64,000 nucleotides of DNA from Liquorilactobacillus nagelii DSM 13675 (GCF_019444005.1 NZ_CP049304.1:1488001-1552000); one strand, 5' to 3'; positions 36,861 through 46,033 are shown, counted from the stretch's first letter. Made by a program: numbers and translations. The notes: generated by a model not told the origin, from the letters alone.

Positions 36861-37724
36861 TCAACTGTTATTGTTTGCAGCCAGACATATTCCTCCAATA
36901 ATGCCCGCATCATCACCCAACTCTGCTGGAACTATATAATTATCGTAATCCTTGATTTCATAATATCCATTTAAGTATTTCCTTAGTATTCTTTTAATTT
37001 TGGGAAAAAGTTGTTCGTTATGCATAACACCTCCACCAAAAATAATGCGCTGTGGTGCGTATGATAAAGTCACGTTATGACATAATTGGGCCAAATATTC
37101 TGCTTCAAGATCCCATATTTTTGATTTTTTTTCTAGTTGAGTGGCTTCCCCATTAACTCTTTGCTGTAAGGCTGGCCCTGCTGCCAGTCCTTCAGCACAT
37201 TTGTCATAGTGATAAGGACAGGTTCCCTTAAAATCGGAATCATCTGGTAACTTTGTTAGTAAAGTATGACCAACTTCTGTATGTGAAGCACCATAATAAA
37301 ACTTACCATGATTAACTACCCCAGCGCCAATTCCAGTTCCAACCGTTAAATATACAAGATTTTTAAATTCTTGACCTGCTCCATGTTTCATTTCACCGTA
37401 TAACGCTATATTGACATCTGTTGTCCATAATATGGGAACTTGTAAATTTTTTTTGAGTTCATATAAAAAATTGAATTCTTTCCATCCTTTTTTGGGTGTA
37501 TTTAATATATATCCATAATTGTCTTGCTCAATGTTAACACCAATTGGTCCAAACGATCCTACTCCAATTTTTTGAAGATTATAATCTTTAAAAAAGGATC
37601 CAATCTTTGGGATAACTTCTTTAGGAGTCTTAGTTGGAAATTTAACCTTTTTGATGATATTTCCATTCTGATCGCCTATAGCACAAACAAATTTTGTACC
37701 TCCTGCTTCTATTGCGCCAAACAT
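36861..37724 (-). CDS. ROK-family fructokinase (GmuE/ScrK type)
   Basis: 287 residues with the ROK signature and the fructokinase hallmarks: GAIEAGGTKFVCAIGD, TDVNIALYGEMKHGAG, LTVGTGIGAGVV, GHTEVGH-like SHTEVGH and the zinc set H-(x)n-CPYHYDKCAEG. It phosphorylates fructose (or mannose) with ATP. It is homologous to GmuE of the B. subtilis gmu operon. It lies directly downstream of the PTS IIA gene. Confidence 0.9.
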   Translation of the reverse strand: MFGAIEAGGTKFVCAIGDQNGNIIKKVKFPTKTPKEVIPKIGSFFKDYNLQKIGVGSFGPIGVNIEQDNYGYILNTPKKGWKEFNFLYELKKNLQVPILWTTDVNIALYGEMKHGAGQEFKNLVYLTVGTGIGAGVVNHGKFYYGASHTEVGHTLLTKLPDDSDFKGTCPYHYDKCAEGLAAGPALQQRVNGEATQLEKKSKIWDLEAEYLAQLCHNVTLSYAPQRIIFGGGVMHNEQLFPKIKRILRKYLNGYYEIKDYDNYIVPAELGDDAGIIGGICLAANNNS

Positions 37725-37782
37725 GAAAAAATTCCTTTCTTATTCAAAGAAGAGCTGAATATGTTCAACCCTTCCATTTAAA

Positions 37783-38106
37783 TTATTTATTTTTTTGATT
37801 TAAATTTTCATACAATTCAACAATTTCTTTTGCTAAATCTTTAAACGTAATCCCCGTCATTAACCAATCTTGAGCATGAACCATATATAAATTAACCTCT
37901 GTATGCTCTCCTTGGGCCTCTTTAGTTAGCATATTTGTTTGAATATTATGTGCATTCCCTAAAGCTTTTTCTGATTTTTTTATTTGTTTATCAGCTTCAA
38001 CAAAATCATTTTCCTTGGCTGCATTAATAGCTTTTATAGCGAAAGATTTAGCATTCCCGCCTTCCATAATTAACCCCATTATTACTTTCATTACATCATC
38101 ATTCAA
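37783..38106 (-). CDS. PTS lactose/cellobiose-family IIA component
   Basis: 107 residues, three-helix IIA of the Lac family. The phospho-acceptor histidine is in YMVHAQDWLMTG. It passes phosphate from HPr to the IIB below. A TTG start (38106) follows GGGGGAT. Its position after IIB and IIC resembles gmuA. Confidence 0.94.
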   Translation of the reverse strand: MNDDVMKVIMGLIMEGGNAKSFAIKAINAAKENDFVEADKQIKKSEKALGNAHNIQTNMLTKEAQGEHTEVNLYMVHAQDWLMTGITFKDLAKEIVELYENLNQKNK

Positions 38107-38118
38107 CTTGCTATCCCC

Positions 38119-38451
38119 CTAGTTAATATGATTATTTAACAATTTTTCTGCCGTATTTAATACATTCGCTCCATTCATCATGCCATAATCCTGCATATTG
38201 ATGACATCCATAGGAATGCCAGCTTTATCAGTTTTTTTCTTAATATCATCTTTCATATAAGAAACCTGTGGACCTAATAATAAAACATCTGGATGTGGCG
38301 TTTTGCTTAATTGATTGTCGACATCAGCTGTCGAAGTTGCAAATATTTTATATTTTTTACCTTGTGCTTTGGCTACTGCTTGCATTTTTGAAACAAGTAG
38401 TGAAGTAGACATTCCGGCTGAACAAGCTAACATTATTATTTTCTCTGACAT
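38119..38451 (-). CDS. PTS lactose/cellobiose-family IIB component
   Basis: 110 residues starting MSEKIIMLACSAGMSTSLLV; the cysteine in ACSAGMSTS is the phosphorylated residue. The ATG at 38451 follows a GGGAGGAAT site. It phosphorylates the incoming sugar held by IIC. Homologue of GmuB/CelA. Confidence 0.95.
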   Translation of the reverse strand: MSEKIIMLACSAGMSTSLLVSKMQAVAKAQGKKYKIFATSTADVDNQLSKTPHPDVLLLGPQVSYMKDDIKKKTDKAGIPMDVINMQDYGMMNGANVLNTAEKLLNNHIN

Positions 38452-38487
38452 TTTAAATATTCCTCCCAAACAATTTGTATTATAAAT

Positions 38488-39945
38488 TTATTCTGCAACT
38501 TCTTGTTTTTCAGCTTTCTCAGAAGCGAGTTTATCCATTTCTTTCTTATAAAGAATTGCATCGTATTTTTTTGCAAACGGAAAATAAATTGCAGTTGATA
38601 TAACTAAAGTAACAAATTGCCAAATAGCCATTTTCCAGCCTCCAATTAAAAACCCTGATAATACTGCTGGGGTCGTCCAAGGCGCTGCAACTCCATTTAA
38701 AGGTGGAACAATTCCAAAATAGATAATCAAATATGTTGACAATGCAACAACAACAGGGGTTAAAAAGAAAGGTATTGCTAAAAACGGATTCATAACTAAC
38801 GGTAATCCAAATAAAAATGGTTCATTAATATTGAATATAGCTGGAACTAACTCAATCTTCCCTAAAGTTTTCATCTGTGTGGACTTAGCTGCAAATAGAG
38901 TGAAAATAACTAGTCCAATAGTAATACCAGATCCAGTCAAATTAATAAAATTATTATAAAATTCATTAGTAACAATATGAGCACCATTAGCAAGGGTCAG
39001 CTTTCCTGCATGATACAGTGCTGCATTTGCCGCTGTATTAGGCAATAAAAAAACACCCGCAATTGTTCCAACAATTAAGCCACCATGAACTCCAAAGAAC
39101 CAGAAAAATGAAACAGCAAATCCGATTACCAATGCACCAACCAGTGAGTCTGAAAGCCCCTGCATAGGCATTTCTAATAGTTTATAAACATATTGTGTTA
39201 AATCTGTATTTAAAAATGCTTTAAATACCGCATAAATTAGCATAGATGTTGTTAAAATAACTCCAGCAGGAATCATTGCTGTAAATTGTTTTGCAACGCT
39301 AGCAGGTACTTGTTCAGGTAAAGTAATTTTCCACCCCTTCTTCAACATACCTGAATATGACCAACCAGTTAATAACCCTACGATAATAGCAGCAATCATA
39401 CCTTGTCCACCAAGCCAAGTAATATTTAACACACCAGTAACTGGTGAAGATAGAAAAGTTTGAAGAACATGGGGTAACTTATCAATATTCTCTGCAACTG
39501 CTTTTCCGCTCATTATGACGGTTCCAGCACTGTTAGTAATACCGCTTCCGCTTTTACCCATTGTTGCAACTAATGGATTATCAATTGACATTAATTGAAT
39601 AAGCAAGAATGCTGATAAGGAAGTCAAACCAGCGGGCAAAGCCTCATAACCTTCATTTCTAACATAAACATAAGCAATACCAACAACTGCCCAAATTGAA
39701 AGTACACCAAAACTTGCTGTGTAAGCTTGTGTAAAAAAGCTTGACCATCCTGAATTTCTTAACGCATCAGAAACTGCAGGAATTGGAAAATTTGAAAGAA
39801 TTAAGAAAACTGATCCAATAATGATAAAGGGCAATGAGTAAATCATACCGTCCTGTAAAGCTTTTACTGCTTTTGTGTTAACAAATTTCATTACTGATGG
39901 CATTATTCTTTTATTAACAAAAGTATTAAATGTTCCTTTTTCCAT
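38488..39945 (-). CDS. PTS lactose/cellobiose-family IIC permease
   Basis: 485 residues, about 8-10 membrane helices, with the family signature FNINEPFLFGLPLVMNP near the C-terminal half. The C-terminal tail is charged and cytosolic. It transports beta-linked disaccharides (cellobiose, mannobiose or similar). The ATG shares one base with the stop of the GH1 gene (TAATG), so the two are translationally coupled. Confidence 0.95.
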   Translation of the reverse strand: MEKGTFNTFVNKRIMPSVMKFVNTKAVKALQDGMIYSLPFIIIGSVFLILSNFPIPAVSDALRNSGWSSFFTQAYTASFGVLSIWAVVGIAYVYVRNEGYEALPAGLTSLSAFLLIQLMSIDNPLVATMGKSGSGITNSAGTVIMSGKAVAENIDKLPHVLQTFLSSPVTGVLNITWLGGQGMIAAIIVGLLTGWSYSGMLKKGWKITLPEQVPASVAKQFTAMIPAGVILTTSMLIYAVFKAFLNTDLTQYVYKLLEMPMQGLSDSLVGALVIGFAVSFFWFFGVHGGLIVGTIAGVFLLPNTAANAALYHAGKLTLANGAHIVTNEFYNNFINLTGSGITIGLVIFTLFAAKSTQMKTLGKIELVPAIFNINEPFLFGLPLVMNPFLAIPFFLTPVVVALSTYLIIYFGIVPPLNGVAAPWTTPAVLSGFLIGGWKMAIWQFVTLVISTAIYFPFAKKYDAILYKKEMDKLASEKAEKQEVAE

Positions 39946-41327
39946 TAAAGTTCATCTCCATTTTTTTCAAGTATAGATTTAAACCAATAATACGATTTTT
40001 TAGGGACTCTCTTTAAATCTTTTAAATCATGGTTTGATCGATTAACATATACTGTTCCGTAACGTTTCTCCATATCCCCATGAGAACTCGGAATATCAAT
40101 CAATCCCCAGCCTAAATAACCAAGGACCTTGGCTCCATCCAAAAAAATTGCATCTTTCATGGCTTTAATGTGTTCACGATGATAACTAATCCTTTGATCA
40201 TCATGAATCATATCTTTTCCATTCCAATTTTCGCGAATACCAATACCATTTTCAATCGGAAAAACCGGTATATGATATTGATTATATAAACTTGTAATTA
40301 TGTTTCTAAAACCTAACGGATCAATGTTCCAACCCCATTCTGTTTTTTTTAAAAATCGATTATCCTCAAAGCCATAGTTTAAATACCGATTAGGTGCAAC
40401 ATTATTAGGTATTTTATCAGCATTCAAAACAGCAGACCTATAATAACTAAATGATAAAAAATCTGCTTTCATTTTATTAAGAATATCAAAATCTCCTTTT
40501 TGAAAATCAAAGTTAATCTTTTTATTTTTGATAAATTGCAGTACCTCACTAGAATACATCCCATTAATGTATGCTTCAGTGAGATTATTATTTAAAAATT
40601 CATCTATTTTTCTTGCACAATAAACATCAATTGGCTTAGATGTTTCAGGATAAATGGGGGTATATGCCAACATACCACCAATTTTTAACGTGTCAAAATT
40701 TTTGTGTATAAACTTATCTATTTTTGCATGAGCTAACATTGTATGATGAAAGATCCTATACATGTCATTCAAACTCTTTGAACCTTTAAGGTATCCAGAG
40801 ATGTTAAAAACTTCATCAGTAAAATATAAGTTATGTTCATTAAAAGTAATCCAATACTTGACTCTATCAGCAAAATGCTCAATAACTTTTTTACTAAAGC
40901 GAACAAAAGCATCAACCGTATGACGCGACATGAAACCATTTTCTTTCTCAGCCAAGGCTAACGGCATATCAAAATGATATAAACAAATCATTGGTGTAAT
41001 ATTACGAGAAATCATAGCATTGATTAAATTATCATAAAACGAAATACCTTCCTCATTAAATTCTCCATCACCATCAGGAACAATCCTTGACCATGAAATT
41101 TGAATTCGACACATGTTCATATTCATGCCTTTCAATAAATCTAAATCCTCTTCATATCGGTGATACTCATCAATAGCCACTCTCCAATTGGAGGAATCTG
41201 CGGTGGCATCTCGAACGTCATAAACTGATTTTCCTTTTCCTCCTTCATTCCATGCTCCTTCGGTTTGCATACTAGAAACTGAATTTCCCCAAAAAAAATC
41301 TTGTGGTAATCTTCTAACTTTCGGCAT
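39945..41327 (-). CDS. GH1 6-phospho-beta-glycosidase (GmuD/BglA type)
   Basis: 460 residues, TIM-barrel family 1 hydrolase. The acid/base Glu is in TFNEHN, where most family members have NEP, and the nucleophile Glu is in PIENGIG. Short N-terminus LPQDFFWGNSVSSMQTEGAW is typical. It cleaves PTS-phosphorylated beta-disaccharides; with the manA and fructokinase neighbours a 6-phospho-beta-mannosidase/glucosidase is likely. The ATG at 41327 follows GGAGG. First gene of the operon. Confidence 0.93.
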   Translation of the reverse strand: MPKVRRLPQDFFWGNSVSSMQTEGAWNEGGKGKSVYDVRDATADSSNWRVAIDEYHRYEEDLDLLKGMNMNMCRIQISWSRIVPDGDGEFNEEGISFYDNLINAMISRNITPMICLYHFDMPLALAEKENGFMSRHTVDAFVRFSKKVIEHFADRVKYWITFNEHNLYFTDEVFNISGYLKGSKSLNDMYRIFHHTMLAHAKIDKFIHKNFDTLKIGGMLAYTPIYPETSKPIDVYCARKIDEFLNNNLTEAYINGMYSSEVLQFIKNKKINFDFQKGDFDILNKMKADFLSFSYYRSAVLNADKIPNNVAPNRYLNYGFEDNRFLKKTEWGWNIDPLGFRNIITSLYNQYHIPVFPIENGIGIRENWNGKDMIHDDQRISYHREHIKAMKDAIFLDGAKVLGYLGWGLIDIPSSHGDMEKRYGTVYVNRSNHDLKDLKRVPKKSYYWFKSILEKNGDEL

Positions 41328-41389
41328 AAACAACCTCCTCGTATTATATGTTTATAAGCTACAAATCTTTTCCTAAATATACTTGTTTT

Positions 41390-41664
41390 TTGGACACCAC
41401 ATGTTAGTCTCTAATTGTCATTGGCTTTGATCAACTGGTATAGGTTTTTTTCTCCTTGTAGGACAATTACTTGTTTAGACCGCCGCCCAGACGATCACTT
41501 AAAGTTCGAACCACACGCTGTATTGATCAACTGATTTTATTGATTCGAGCAGAACCAAATGCAGTTTTTAATCTTTGACCTATGAATACTTAGACCTATG
41601 AATACTTATATTTTGCGAGGTTGAACTTAATGGTCGTAATTAGAGATTATCATGCGGTGTCCAA
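41390..41664. mobile_element. 275-bp element with 27-bp terminal inverted repeats (MITE-like)
   Basis: Left arm 41390-41416 and right arm 41638-41664 match as inverted repeats at 24 of 27 positions, both starting TTGGACACC. Between them is no transposase and no long open frame. It is a small non-autonomous or internally deleted element, inserted between the sugar operon and its promoter. Contains a 16-bp tandem duplication. Confidence 0.7.
41577..41608. repeat. 16-bp tandem duplication
   Basis: GACCTATGAATACTTA occurs twice with no gap (41577-41592, 41593-41608) inside the 275-bp element. Confidence 0.9.
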
Positions 41665-41855
41665 AAGGAAACCTGACAAATCTGAAGAAAGGACATGGCA
41701 AATTTGCCCAGCCTGAGAAATTAGCCAAAGCGCTACAAAAAGCAATCCGATCACCGCGCAAGCGCGCCCTCGCATTAATAGCACGAAAATTAGTTAGGGT
41801 GATTTACACACTGCTCAGTAGACACCAAATTTATCAGAAAGAAGAATTGGTCTAG
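41652..41855 (+). pseudogene. C-terminal fragment of an IS110-family transposase
   Basis: 67 codons ending ALIARKLVRVIYTLLSRHQI-YQKEELV, with the pattern of the extreme C-terminus of IS110-type transposases (A-x-ARKL-x-x-x-IY-x-LL). It is a different subgroup from the copies near 27-30 kb. The frame begins within the right arm of the 275-bp element, so only the tail remains. Confidence 0.6.
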
Positions 41856-41864
41856 CTAAACAAA

Positions 41865-42018
41865 TCTCTTTTTGAAGATGCTTTAACTTCTTTGAAAAAA
41901 ATTAATTTTTCAAAGGCTTAGTTAATATATGCTCATCAAGCTTCCAACAAGTATATTCAATTTTCAAAGAACTGATATTCAGCTTGACTTATACCCACAT
42001 GTCTAAAATCTCTATTTC
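41865..42018. other. Non-coding remnant, probable leader of the sugar operon
   Basis: AT-rich sequence without a gene. A TTTTTCAAAGGC-type direct and inverted A/T run lies near 41893-41922. Its minus strand follows the operon promoter and may be the original 5' leader. Confidence 0.35.
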
Positions 42019-42032
42019 GGAAAACGTTTTCC
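42019..42032. promoter_or_regulatory. cre site (CcpA operator)
   Basis: GGAAAACGTTTTCC, a perfect 14-bp palindrome matching the catabolite-responsive element core. It lies immediately at the expected transcript start of the promoter at 42040-42067, which suits CcpA repression by glucose. Confidence 0.8.
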
Positions 42033-42039
42033 AAAATAG

Positions 42040-42067
42040 ATTATACACCGCTTTCAAATAAAAACAA
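42040..42067 (-). promoter_or_regulatory. Probable promoter of the gmu-like operon
   Basis: Minus strand -35 TTGTTT (42067-42062), 16-base spacer, perfect -10 TATAAT (42045-42040), followed by cre. The first downstream gene on this strand is the GH1 gene 690 bases away; the space is filled by the 275-bp element and an IS110 fragment. An IS30 element begins 49 bases upstream. Confidence 0.65.
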
Positions 42068-42115
42068 CTCTTTTATTTTAAAAAGTATGTTTTTTGAATT
42101 ATATTTATCGTCGTT

Positions 42116-43158
42116 TGTAAAATTAAGTTAGAAATAAAAAAGCCATTTGTGGTAGAATTTTGAATATCCCTAATCAAAAGAGAGGTAACCACAAATGACC
42201 TATAAACATCTTACCACACGTGAATTAACCTTCATATATAATTTTTGGAAACAAGATATTAAAAGCCTATCAAGCCGCTAAAGCTCTTAAACGTTCCAGC
42301 GAAACCGTTTATCGTGTTTACCGGTTTCTAGATGCTGGTAATTTAATTAGTCAATTTCAAGAAAATCATCGAATTAATAAAACTCATTGCGGTCGAAAAG
42401 CAATTGAATTACCAGAAGATGAAACCAAATACATTAAGCAGAAACTTGCATTAGGTTGGACCCCTGATACGATTATTGGTCGAGCTGAGATACAGATCAG
42501 TTGTAGTATGAGAACCTTATACCGACTCTTTCAAAGAGGTGTTTTCAATGTGAAATTGTTGCCAATGAAAGGTAAAAGGCATCCAAATGGTTACGTTGAA
42601 CGGCGTGGTAAAGCTGGCCGACTCGGCAGAAGTATTTATCAACGCTATCAGGATTATCCTCATTTTCAACATGAATTTGGTCATTTAGAAGCAGACACCG
42701 TCCAAGGCAAAGCACATCAAGGTGCAGTTATGACCTTAGTTGAGCATCTCTCCAAAGTTGAAATCATTTTAAACATCCAACAAAAATCAGCTGAATGCGT
42801 TAATAAACATCTTAGTCAACGGCTGTCCCAACAGCCAAAACACTTTTTCAAGTCAATTACTTTTGATAAATTCACTGGTTGGAAAGAAATCGCAAATAAA
42901 CATGATATTAGTACTTATTTTGCCGAAGTTGGGGCTCCTAATCAGCGTGGCTTAAACGAAAATAACAATGGACTAATTAGACGAGATGGTCTCAACAAAA
43001 GCATGGATTTTCGCAATTTACCAAACGCTTTAGTTCAACAAGTCAGTAGCCGGCGTAATCATATTCCAAGAAAATCATTAAATTATAAAACACCAATTGA
43101 GGTATTCATGGAAAACATCACAGATAAACAGCTATGTTATTTCTAACTTAATTTGACA
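42116..43158 (+). mobile_element. IS30-family insertion sequence
   Basis: About 1043 bp with terminal inverted repeats (42116-42137 and 43137-43158) that share AAATTAAGTTAGAAATAA exactly. The size is usual for IS30. It carries one transposase gene with a frameshift. Confidence 0.85.
42195..43146 (+). pseudogene. IS30 transposase with a 1-nt frameshift
   Basis: The ATG at 42195 (MTYKHLTTRELTFIYNFWKQ) leads after 28 codons to TAA at 42279. Dropping one A from AAAA at 42261-42264 restores the frame: KAYQAAKALKRSSETVYRVY and then the long frame to 43146. The DDE residues are present (FGHLEADTVQG, SITFDKFTGW, LNENNNGLIRRDG). AAAA is not a usual slip site, so this is probably an inactivating insertion or a sequencing error. 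Confidence 0.85.
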
Positions 43159-43181
43159 TTTCAAGGCTGTTTAAAGCCAAC

Positions 43182-43310
43182 CTAATTATAAGGATAATCG
43201 AACTCATCTAAAAAGTGTTTATTTCGCTGCCAGACAACATAACTATGATTTTTTGAAACATCTAATGCAATAATATCTATCAAAATATCGCTTTCTAAAT
43301 ACTGGTTCAT
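43182..43310 (-). pseudogene. N-terminal fragment of an IS110-family transposase
   Basis: 42 codons, MNQYLESDILIDIIALDVSK then NHSYVVWQRNKHFLDEF, ending at TAG 25 bases from the IS30 right end. The IIALDVSKNHSYV stretch is the RuvC-like first strand of IS110 transposases. Only the N-terminus is left. A longer frame overlapping it on the same strand (43243-43470) looks spurious. Confidence 0.6.
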
Positions 43311-43422
43311 GGATTCTAAATCTTAAATCATATTTGCGCGTCGAAAGTGCTGAAAGCCATTTTTTATATGGGCTCGAGGTTCCAGAGGTCTTGATCGGCT
43401 TTAATTCACTTTCAATGTAAAC

Positions 43423-43467
43423 AAAAAGTTCTGATAAGAAACGATTTTTATCATTCCTTATCAGAAC
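43423..43467 (-). terminator. Terminator of the tsaB-rimI-tsaD operon
   Basis: GTTCTGATAAG (43428-43438) pairs with CTTATCAGAAC (43457-43467); five T follow on the minus strand. It lies 57 bases after the tsaD stop and marks the right border of the accessory island. Confidence 0.75.
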
Positions 43468-43523
43468 CACTTTTAGATTGTTTTTCTTTACTATTTAATT
43501 CACTATTGCGTAATCTTAATTCA

Positions 43524-44558
43524 CTATTGCGTAATCCAATCAAATTCTAAACTCGGATCAGCATTCAAAGATAAATCAGCCCGTTTCCCAGCTCGAAAGG
43601 CTACGTGACCAGCAGCCCCAATCATCGCGGCATTATCACCACATAGACTTAATGGTGCTTTCAACAAACTGACATCCGAATGCTTTTTTTTCATTACTGC
43701 ACTCAACGCATCACGTAACCCAGTATTAGCAGCAACACCACCTGCTAAAATTAATTGTTTTACCGGATACTGCTGTAAAGCATGCATTGTTTTAGCAACT
43801 AGAACATCTATCACACTTTGTTGAAAACTGGCAGCCAAATCAGCTTGATTCAATTGCTGATTAACTTGTTCAGCATGGTGGACAGTATTAATAAAGGCAC
43901 TTTTCAAACCACTAAAACTAAAGTCAAAATTATCATCTTTCAACATTGCTCGTGGAAAATCAAAGGTATCTTTTCCTTGATGAGCTAATTCATCAATTTT
44001 CTTTCCTGCTGGATAATCAATTCCTAAAACACGCCCAATTTTATCGTAGGCTTCACCCGCAGCATCATCCCGTGTTTCTCCGATAATTTGATAACTATTG
44101 GGTTTTTTTAAGTAGACCAACTCGGTATGCCCACCAGAAACTAATAACGCCAATGCTGGAAATTCAATTTCCCCTCTAAAACGGGCAGCATAAATATGTC
44201 CAGCCATATGATTAACCGGAATTAATGGTAAATTGTGTGCAAATGCCACCGCCTTAGCTGCAGTGACACCGACTAGTAAAGCTCCTACTAGACCTGGTCC
44301 ATAAGTAACGGCAACAGCATCCAAGTCTTGATAATCTACTTGTGCACGCTGAAGTGCATCGGCTAAACATATAGTTACCTGTTCAATATGATGACGACTA
44401 GCAACCTCCGGAACCACTCCACCAAATCGCCGCTGACTATTAATTTGCGTAGCAATCACGTTTGATAAAATTTTATTGCCATTTTCAATAACTGCCACAC
44501 TGGTTTCATCGCAACTTGATTCAAATGCTAGAATCAATTCTCGTTTTTCTTCATTCAT
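43524..44558 (-). CDS. tsaD: tRNA N6-adenosine threonylcarbamoyltransferase TsaD
   Basis: 344 residues. It transfers the threonylcarbamoyl group to A37 of ANN-reading tRNAs. ASKHA-fold enzyme with metal site [10 protein letters not shown] and motifs [52 protein letters not shown]. Start ATG 44558 overlaps rimI by 8 bases. Operon with rimI and tsaB. Confidence 0.96.
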   Translation of the reverse strand: MNEEKRELILAFESSCDETSVAVIENGNKILSNVIATQINSQRRFGGVVPEVASRHHIEQVTICLADALQRAQVDYQDLDAVAVTYGPGLVGALLVGVTAAKAVAFAHNLPLIPVNHMAGHIYAARFRGEIEFPALALLVSGGHTELVYLKKPNSYQIIGETRDDAAGEAYDKIGRVLGIDYPAGKKIDELAHQGKDTFDFPRAMLKDDNFDFSFSGLKSAFINTVHHAEQVNQQLNQADLAASFQQSVIDVLVAKTMHALQQYPVKQLILAGGVAANTGLRDALSAVMKKKHSDVSLLKAPLSLCGDNAAMIGAAGHVAFRAGKRADLSLNADPSLEFDWITQ

Positions 44559-45138
44559 TTTTTTTCGATTCCTTTTTAATCTTATATTGCATGTTAATTG
44601 CATCCTCGTGATTTGACTGATAGTATTCTTTGGTCAACCCCAAACAAATAAAACCAAAATCTGTATATAATTGCTGAGCTGATTTATTACTCAAACGGAC
44701 TTCCAAAGAGATAGTTTGGTAATCTCTTTGCTGGGCAATTTCCTTAACCACCTTTAACAAGAAAGTGGCTAATCCTTGATGTTGAAAGTTTTCAGCCACA
44801 GCTAAACTTGTAATATGAACATCATGTTGCTTAGGATTAAAATCAGTTCCAATAAACGCCACTAATTGGTCATTAAAGCGCAATAATAAGTATAACTTTT
44901 CCTGTGTATTTTTTAATTCACTAGTAAACACTTTACGATCCCATGCCGTTTCTTGAGGAAAAACCTGTTGCCGTAATTTGACTAACTCAGGAATATCAGT
45001 AATTAATGCTCGGCATAATAAATAAGAGCGGTTTTTTAAGTTTACGGGATGATTATTAAAAGTTGGAACAAATGTCTGAGTATCCGGTCCATGCAATAAA
45101 TTGAATAGTAATTTAAAATTTTTCAACAAGCGGTTCAT
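44551..45138 (-). CDS. rimI: Ribosomal protein S18-alanine N-acetyltransferase RimI-type (GNAT)
   Basis: 195 residues; a GNAT domain with the acetyl-CoA motif [14 protein letters not shown] and [19 protein letters not shown] at its C-terminal half. An N-terminal extension of about 45 residues precedes the domain. RimI commonly lies between tsaB and tsaD. It overlaps tsaB by 26 bases and tsaD by 8 bases. Exact acetylation target is inferred from position. Confidence 0.88.
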   Translation of the reverse strand: MNRLLKNFKLLFNLLHGPDTQTFVPTFNNHPVNLKNRSYLLCRALITDIPELVKLRQQVFPQETAWDRKVFTSELKNTQEKLYLLLRFNDQLVAFIGTDFNPKQHDVHITSLAVAENFQHQGLATFLLKVVKEIAQQRDYQTISLEVRLSNKSAQQLYTDFGFICLGLTKEYYQSNHEDAINMQYKIKKESKKNE

Positions 45139-45841
45139 TTAATTTCTCCTGATGATGGTCTAACCAGTATTTTTCTGCTTGAGTTAGCCTTAAATAATGT
45201 GGTACAAAATCATGAATTCCAACCGGGTTAGTTATTCGACCTAGCAGCCCTAATTGATAAGCTTGTGGATAATCAAAAACTTTGTTTGCTAAAACAACTT
45301 CAGCATGCACATTTTCCTGAATCTGCTGATTAAAAAGAATAGCATCTTGACCAACCAATATAATTTTTGAATATTTTTTCAAAACAGCTATTAATTTTGT
45401 TAATGCTAAATGTTGATCTGCCAATAAACTAACTAATCCCTCATTTTTTTGCTGATAAATGCCTGCAAAAACACATTCCCTACGCGCATCAAACATTGGA
45501 ACAATTACTGTCTCATCGTTTTCAGGCTGTACAGGCGCAGCTAAAACCGCCAAACTTGAGACTCCGACTAATTCTTTTTTTAAGACAAATGCTAAAGTTT
45601 TAGCTGCAGTTACCCCAATTCGCAAACCGGTATATGAACCCGGTCCTTGAGCAACCACGATCCGATCAATTTGACTGGGTTGCAGATCAACTTGTTTGAG
45701 CAAATCAGCTATCAATGGCAATAAAGTTGTACTATGATCTTTTTGGCGATAATTAAACGTCACTGTTGCCAATAGTTGCGTATCTTGGAGCACCGCGACA
45801 CTCAACGGCCGATTAGATGTATCAATTGCTAGAATAATCAT
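45113..45841 (-). CDS. tsaB: tRNA threonylcarbamoyladenosine complex protein TsaB
   Basis: 242 residues, ASKHA fold: ILAIDTSNRPLSVAVL, DRIVVAQGPGSYTGLRIGV, GVSSLAVLA, PMFDARRECVFAG. It is the non-catalytic partner that activates TsaD. First gene of the operon; B. subtilis ydiC-ydiD-ydiE has the same order. Confidence 0.94.
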   Translation of the reverse strand: MIILAIDTSNRPLSVAVLQDTQLLATVTFNYRQKDHSTTLLPLIADLLKQVDLQPSQIDRIVVAQGPGSYTGLRIGVTAAKTLAFVLKKELVGVSSLAVLAAPVQPENDETVIVPMFDARRECVFAGIYQQKNEGLVSLLADQHLALTKLIAVLKKYSKIILVGQDAILFNQQIQENVHAEVVLANKVFDYPQAYQLGLLGRITNPVGIHDFVPHYLRLTQAEKYWLDHHQEKLNEPLVEKF

Positions 45842-45990
45842 TAATTTTTACCTCTTAACCTCACTTCTGTGAATTATCTTATCACATTTTCTTAAGTTAT
45901 AAGCCTAAATTTTAATGTTTTAATTATGAAAAAATTCAACCATAGAAATTGTTAAATACAGCAGGTTGAAATATAGACAGGTATTTTCAC

Positions 45991-46033
45991 CAAAATAAAA
46001 AGCTGTGACAAAAATTTCTACTTGCCTCAGCTT
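45991..46033 (-). terminator. Terminator after folT
   Basis: AAGCTG (46000-46005) pairs with CAGCTT (46028-46033) with an imperfect inner stem; TTTTTATTTT follows on the minus strand. Confidence 0.6.

Noticed and set aside
41328..41390. TATAAT just upstream of the GH1 ribosome site as operon promoter
   Set aside because: It is only a few bases from the GGAGG site, so the transcript would start inside the ribosome site, and there is no -35.
43243..43470. 75-codon open frame on the minus strand after IS30
   Set aside because: It runs through the tsaD terminator hairpin, has no ribosome site, and overlaps a better IS110 N-terminal fragment in another frame.
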